Source: JANPPS01 sp043758105 (GTDB lineage Bacteria > Pseudomonadota > Alphaproteobacteria > Acetobacterales > Acetobacteraceae). From it: a stretch of 60,134 bases of DNA. The notes below the pieces were generated by a model. That model saw only the letters and a list, made by a program, of their open reading frames with translations. It was not told where the DNA came from and did no database searches. Location: assembly GCA_043758105.1 (NCBI GenBank), contig JAYVOF010000127.1:1-60134 (forward strand). Direction: 5' to 3'. Below, in pieces: positions 58,468 through 60,134 of this stretch; within the stretch, counting starts at the first letter, position 1, and each line of letters begins with the position of its first letter. Position numbers and translations under genes: made by a program.

Positions 58468-60134
58468 ATGACCGACTACAAGAACACCGTCTTCCTGCCG
58501 CAAACCCCGTTTCCCATGCGGGGCGATTTGCCCATTCGCGAGCCCGAAATGCTGGAACGCTGGGAGCGGATCGGCCTGTGGGACCGCACGCAAGAACAGG
58601 AGGCTGGGCGGCCGGAATGGGTGCTGCATGACGGGCCGATCTATTCCAATGGCCATCTGCACATCGGCCACGCGCTGAACCGCATCCTAAAGGACGTGGT
58701 CATGCGCGCGCACCGCATGGCCGGGCAGCACGTGGGCTACATCCCCGGCTGGGACACGCACGGCCTGCCGATCGAGTGGAAGGTGGAGGAGGAATACCGC
58801 AAGACCGGGCGGGACAAGGACGCGGTCCCGGTGCTGGATTTCCGCGACGAATGCCGGCGCTATTCGGCACATTGGCTGGAGGTGCAGACCGCCGAGTTCA
58901 AGCGCCTGGGTGTCACCGGCGACTGGGCCGGCCGCTACGCCACCATGGATTTCGCGTCCGAAGCCGCGATCGCGGCGGAGATCGGTAAATTCCTGATGAA
59001 TGGCGCACTCTACCGCGGCCTGCGCCCGGTCATGTGGTCGCCCGTAGAAAAGACCGCGCTGGCCGAGGCCGAGATCGAATACCATGACCGCACCAGCGAC
59101 ACAGTATTCGTCCGCTTCCCCATCCTAAGCGGTCCGGTGACTGACGCCTCGGTGGTGATCTGGACCACCACGGTCTGGACCCTGCCCGCCAACCGCGCCT
59201 TGGCCTATGGGCCGGAGATCGCCTACGCGCTGGTGCAGGTCGGCAGCGTGGCCGATGGCTCGCTGGCGCGGGCCGGCGAGCGCATCCTGATTGCGTTGGC
59301 GTTGGTGCCACAGGTCTGCGCCGCCGCCGGGATCACGACGCACCATATCGTGCACGTCTATAACGGGGCCGAGCTGGCCGGGACGATTTGCCGCCATCCG
59401 CTGCGGGGGCAAGGCTTCGACCATGACGCGCCGCTACTGGCCGCAGATTATGTCACGACCGACCAGGGCACCGGCTTCGTCCACATCGCGCCTGCGCATG
59501 GCGAGGAGGATTTCGCGCTCAGCCGCCAACATGGGATCGAGGTACCGGAGGCGGTCCTGGATGACGGCACCTACGCCGAGTGGATGCCGCTGTTTGCGGG
59601 TCTCCACGTGTTCAAGGCCGCCGCCCCCGTCGCCGCAGCTTTGGAGGCTGCGGGCGGCCTGCTGGCGCGCGGCAAGTTGCTGCACTCCTACCCGCATTCC
59701 TGGCGCAGCAAAGCACCGGTGATCTACCGCGCCACCCCGCAATGGTTCATCCGCATGGACGGCCCGGAACACATTCGCGACCGTGCATTGGCCGAGATCG
59801 CCAAGACGCGGTTCATTCCGGAAGCCGGACGCACCCGCCTCGCCTCGATGGTCGCCAGCCGCCCCGATTGGTGCATCAGCCGGCAACGCGCCTGGGGCGT
59901 GCCAATCCCGGTCTTCGTCGATCGGCGCACGGGCGAGCCGCTGCGCGATCCGGCGGTACTCGCCCGCGTGGTCGAGGTGTTCGCCGCCGAAGGGGCCGAC
60001 GCCTGGTATGCCTCCCCGCCCGCCCGCTTTCTCGGCAATCATGACCCGGCGCAATTCGAACAGGTCATGGACATCGTGGACGTGTGGTTCGAGAGCGGCA
60101 GCACGCACAGCTTCGCCCTGGAGACCCGCGGCTT
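58468..60134 (+). CDS. ileS: Isoleucyl-tRNA synthetase (partial, cut by right edge)
   Basis: Class I synthetase. The open frame runs from MTDYKNTVFLPQTPFPMRG (ATG 58468; ATG 58462 is also in frame) past the end of the window, so about 555 of the usual 930-970 residues are present. The HIGH motif reads NGHLHIGHALN (about residue 65), WDTHGLPIEWKVE follows, and the editing domain includes VIWTTTVWTLPANRALAYGP and ADYVTTDQGTGFVHIAPAHGEEDF (key part GTGFVHIAPAHGEEDF). The KMSKS loop lies beyond the edge. It starts 19 bases after pbpC. Confidence 0.97.
   Translation, partial: MTDYKNTVFLPQTPFPMRGDLPIREPEMLERWERIGLWDRTQEQEAGRPEWVLHDGPIYSNGHLHIGHALNRILKDVVMRAHRMAGQHVGYIPGWDTHGLPIEWKVEEEYRKTGRDKDAVPVLDFRDECRRYSAHWLEVQTAEFKRLGVTGDWAGRYATMDFASEAAIAAEIGKFLMNGALYRGLRPVMWSPVEKTALAEAEIEYHDRTSDTVFVRFPILSGPVTDASVVIWTTTVWTLPANRALAYGPEIAYALVQVGSVADGSLARAGERILIALALVPQVCAAAGITTHHIVHVYNGAELAGTICRHPLRGQGFDHDAPLLAADYVTTDQGTGFVHIAPAHGEEDFALSRQHGIEVPEAVLDDGTYAEWMPLFAGLHVFKAAAPVAAALEAAGGLLARGKLLHSYPHSWRSKAPVIYRATPQWFIRMDGPEHIRDRALAEIAKTRFIPEAGRTRLASMVASRPDWCISRQRAWGVPIPVFVDRRTGEPLRDPAVLARVVEVFAAEGADAWYASPPARFLGNHDPAQFEQVMDIVDVWFESGSTHSFALETRG

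Overview
The window is a GC-rich (GC-biased third codon positions), densely packed stretch of what looks like the chromosome of an alphaproteobacterium, most probably in Rhodospirillales/Acetobacteraceae. This is inferred from gene content (DUF4167, DUF1178, DUF2076, an Atm1-type exporter, PtsP, UbiG, PPDK) and from gene orders I know from that group (tilS-ftsH-folP-glmM; rodZ-like-ispG-hisS-prfA-prmC-DUF4167; yfgM-like-bamB-der). No species can be named from the sequence alone. Most of it is housekeeping, with many start/stop overlaps of 1-11 bases.

Layout. 1-8.6 kb, minus strand: Atm1-like exporter, a small protein, secreted S10 carboxypeptidase, tilS, ftsH, folP and glmM (cut by the left edge). 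8.8-9.6 kb: a Tnr3-like Nudix hydrolase. 9.6-20.5 kb, minus: lysC, nitronate monooxygenase, ptsP, rodZ-like, ispG, hisS, prfA, prmC, DUF4167. 20.5-24.4 kb: ubiG and a VOC protein (plus), DUF1178, grxC and comF-like (minus), a methyltransferase (plus). 24.5-30.6 kb, minus: thrS-infC and yfgM-like-bamB-der. 30.7-31.6 kb: two small exported proteins. 31.6-35.7 kb, minus: glycosyltransferase, asnB, pyrC. 35.8-38.4 kb: ygfZ, a thioesterase, DUF2076 and a CoA-binding protein. 38.4-44.7 kb, plus: glyQ, a vapBC toxin-antitoxin pair, glyS and ppdK. 44.8-49.0 kb, plus: a secreted DsrE-like protein, a wrbA-like pseudogene, an M20 peptidase, a 17-residue ORF, a pesticin-like muramidase and an LprI-like lysozyme-inhibitor protein. 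49.4-60.1 kb: a keto-acid hydratase (minus), then MaoC, ribF, an alpha-2-macroglobulin, pbpC and ileS (cut by the right edge).

The most interesting item is the coupled pair at 46.9-49.0 kb. It consists of a cytosol-type protein ending in a pesticin/T4-lysozyme-like muramidase domain, followed with a 4-base ATGA overlap by an exported LprI/DUF1311-type protein. This has the form of an antibacterial peptidoglycan-hydrolase effector with a periplasmic immunity protein, and I do not know a described system with this pairing. Second is a vapBC module lodged between glyQ and glyS, with the glyS start codon overlapping the vapC stop.

Four families of palindromic REP-like repeats fill most of the real intergenic gaps. 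One copy is translated in frame inside pbpC and another supplies the last codons and stop of prmC. Other sequence-level signals are an AUA start codon for infC, an intrinsic terminator lying on the folP start, atypical-codon patches inside glyS and thrS, and a pbpC without a normal start codon.
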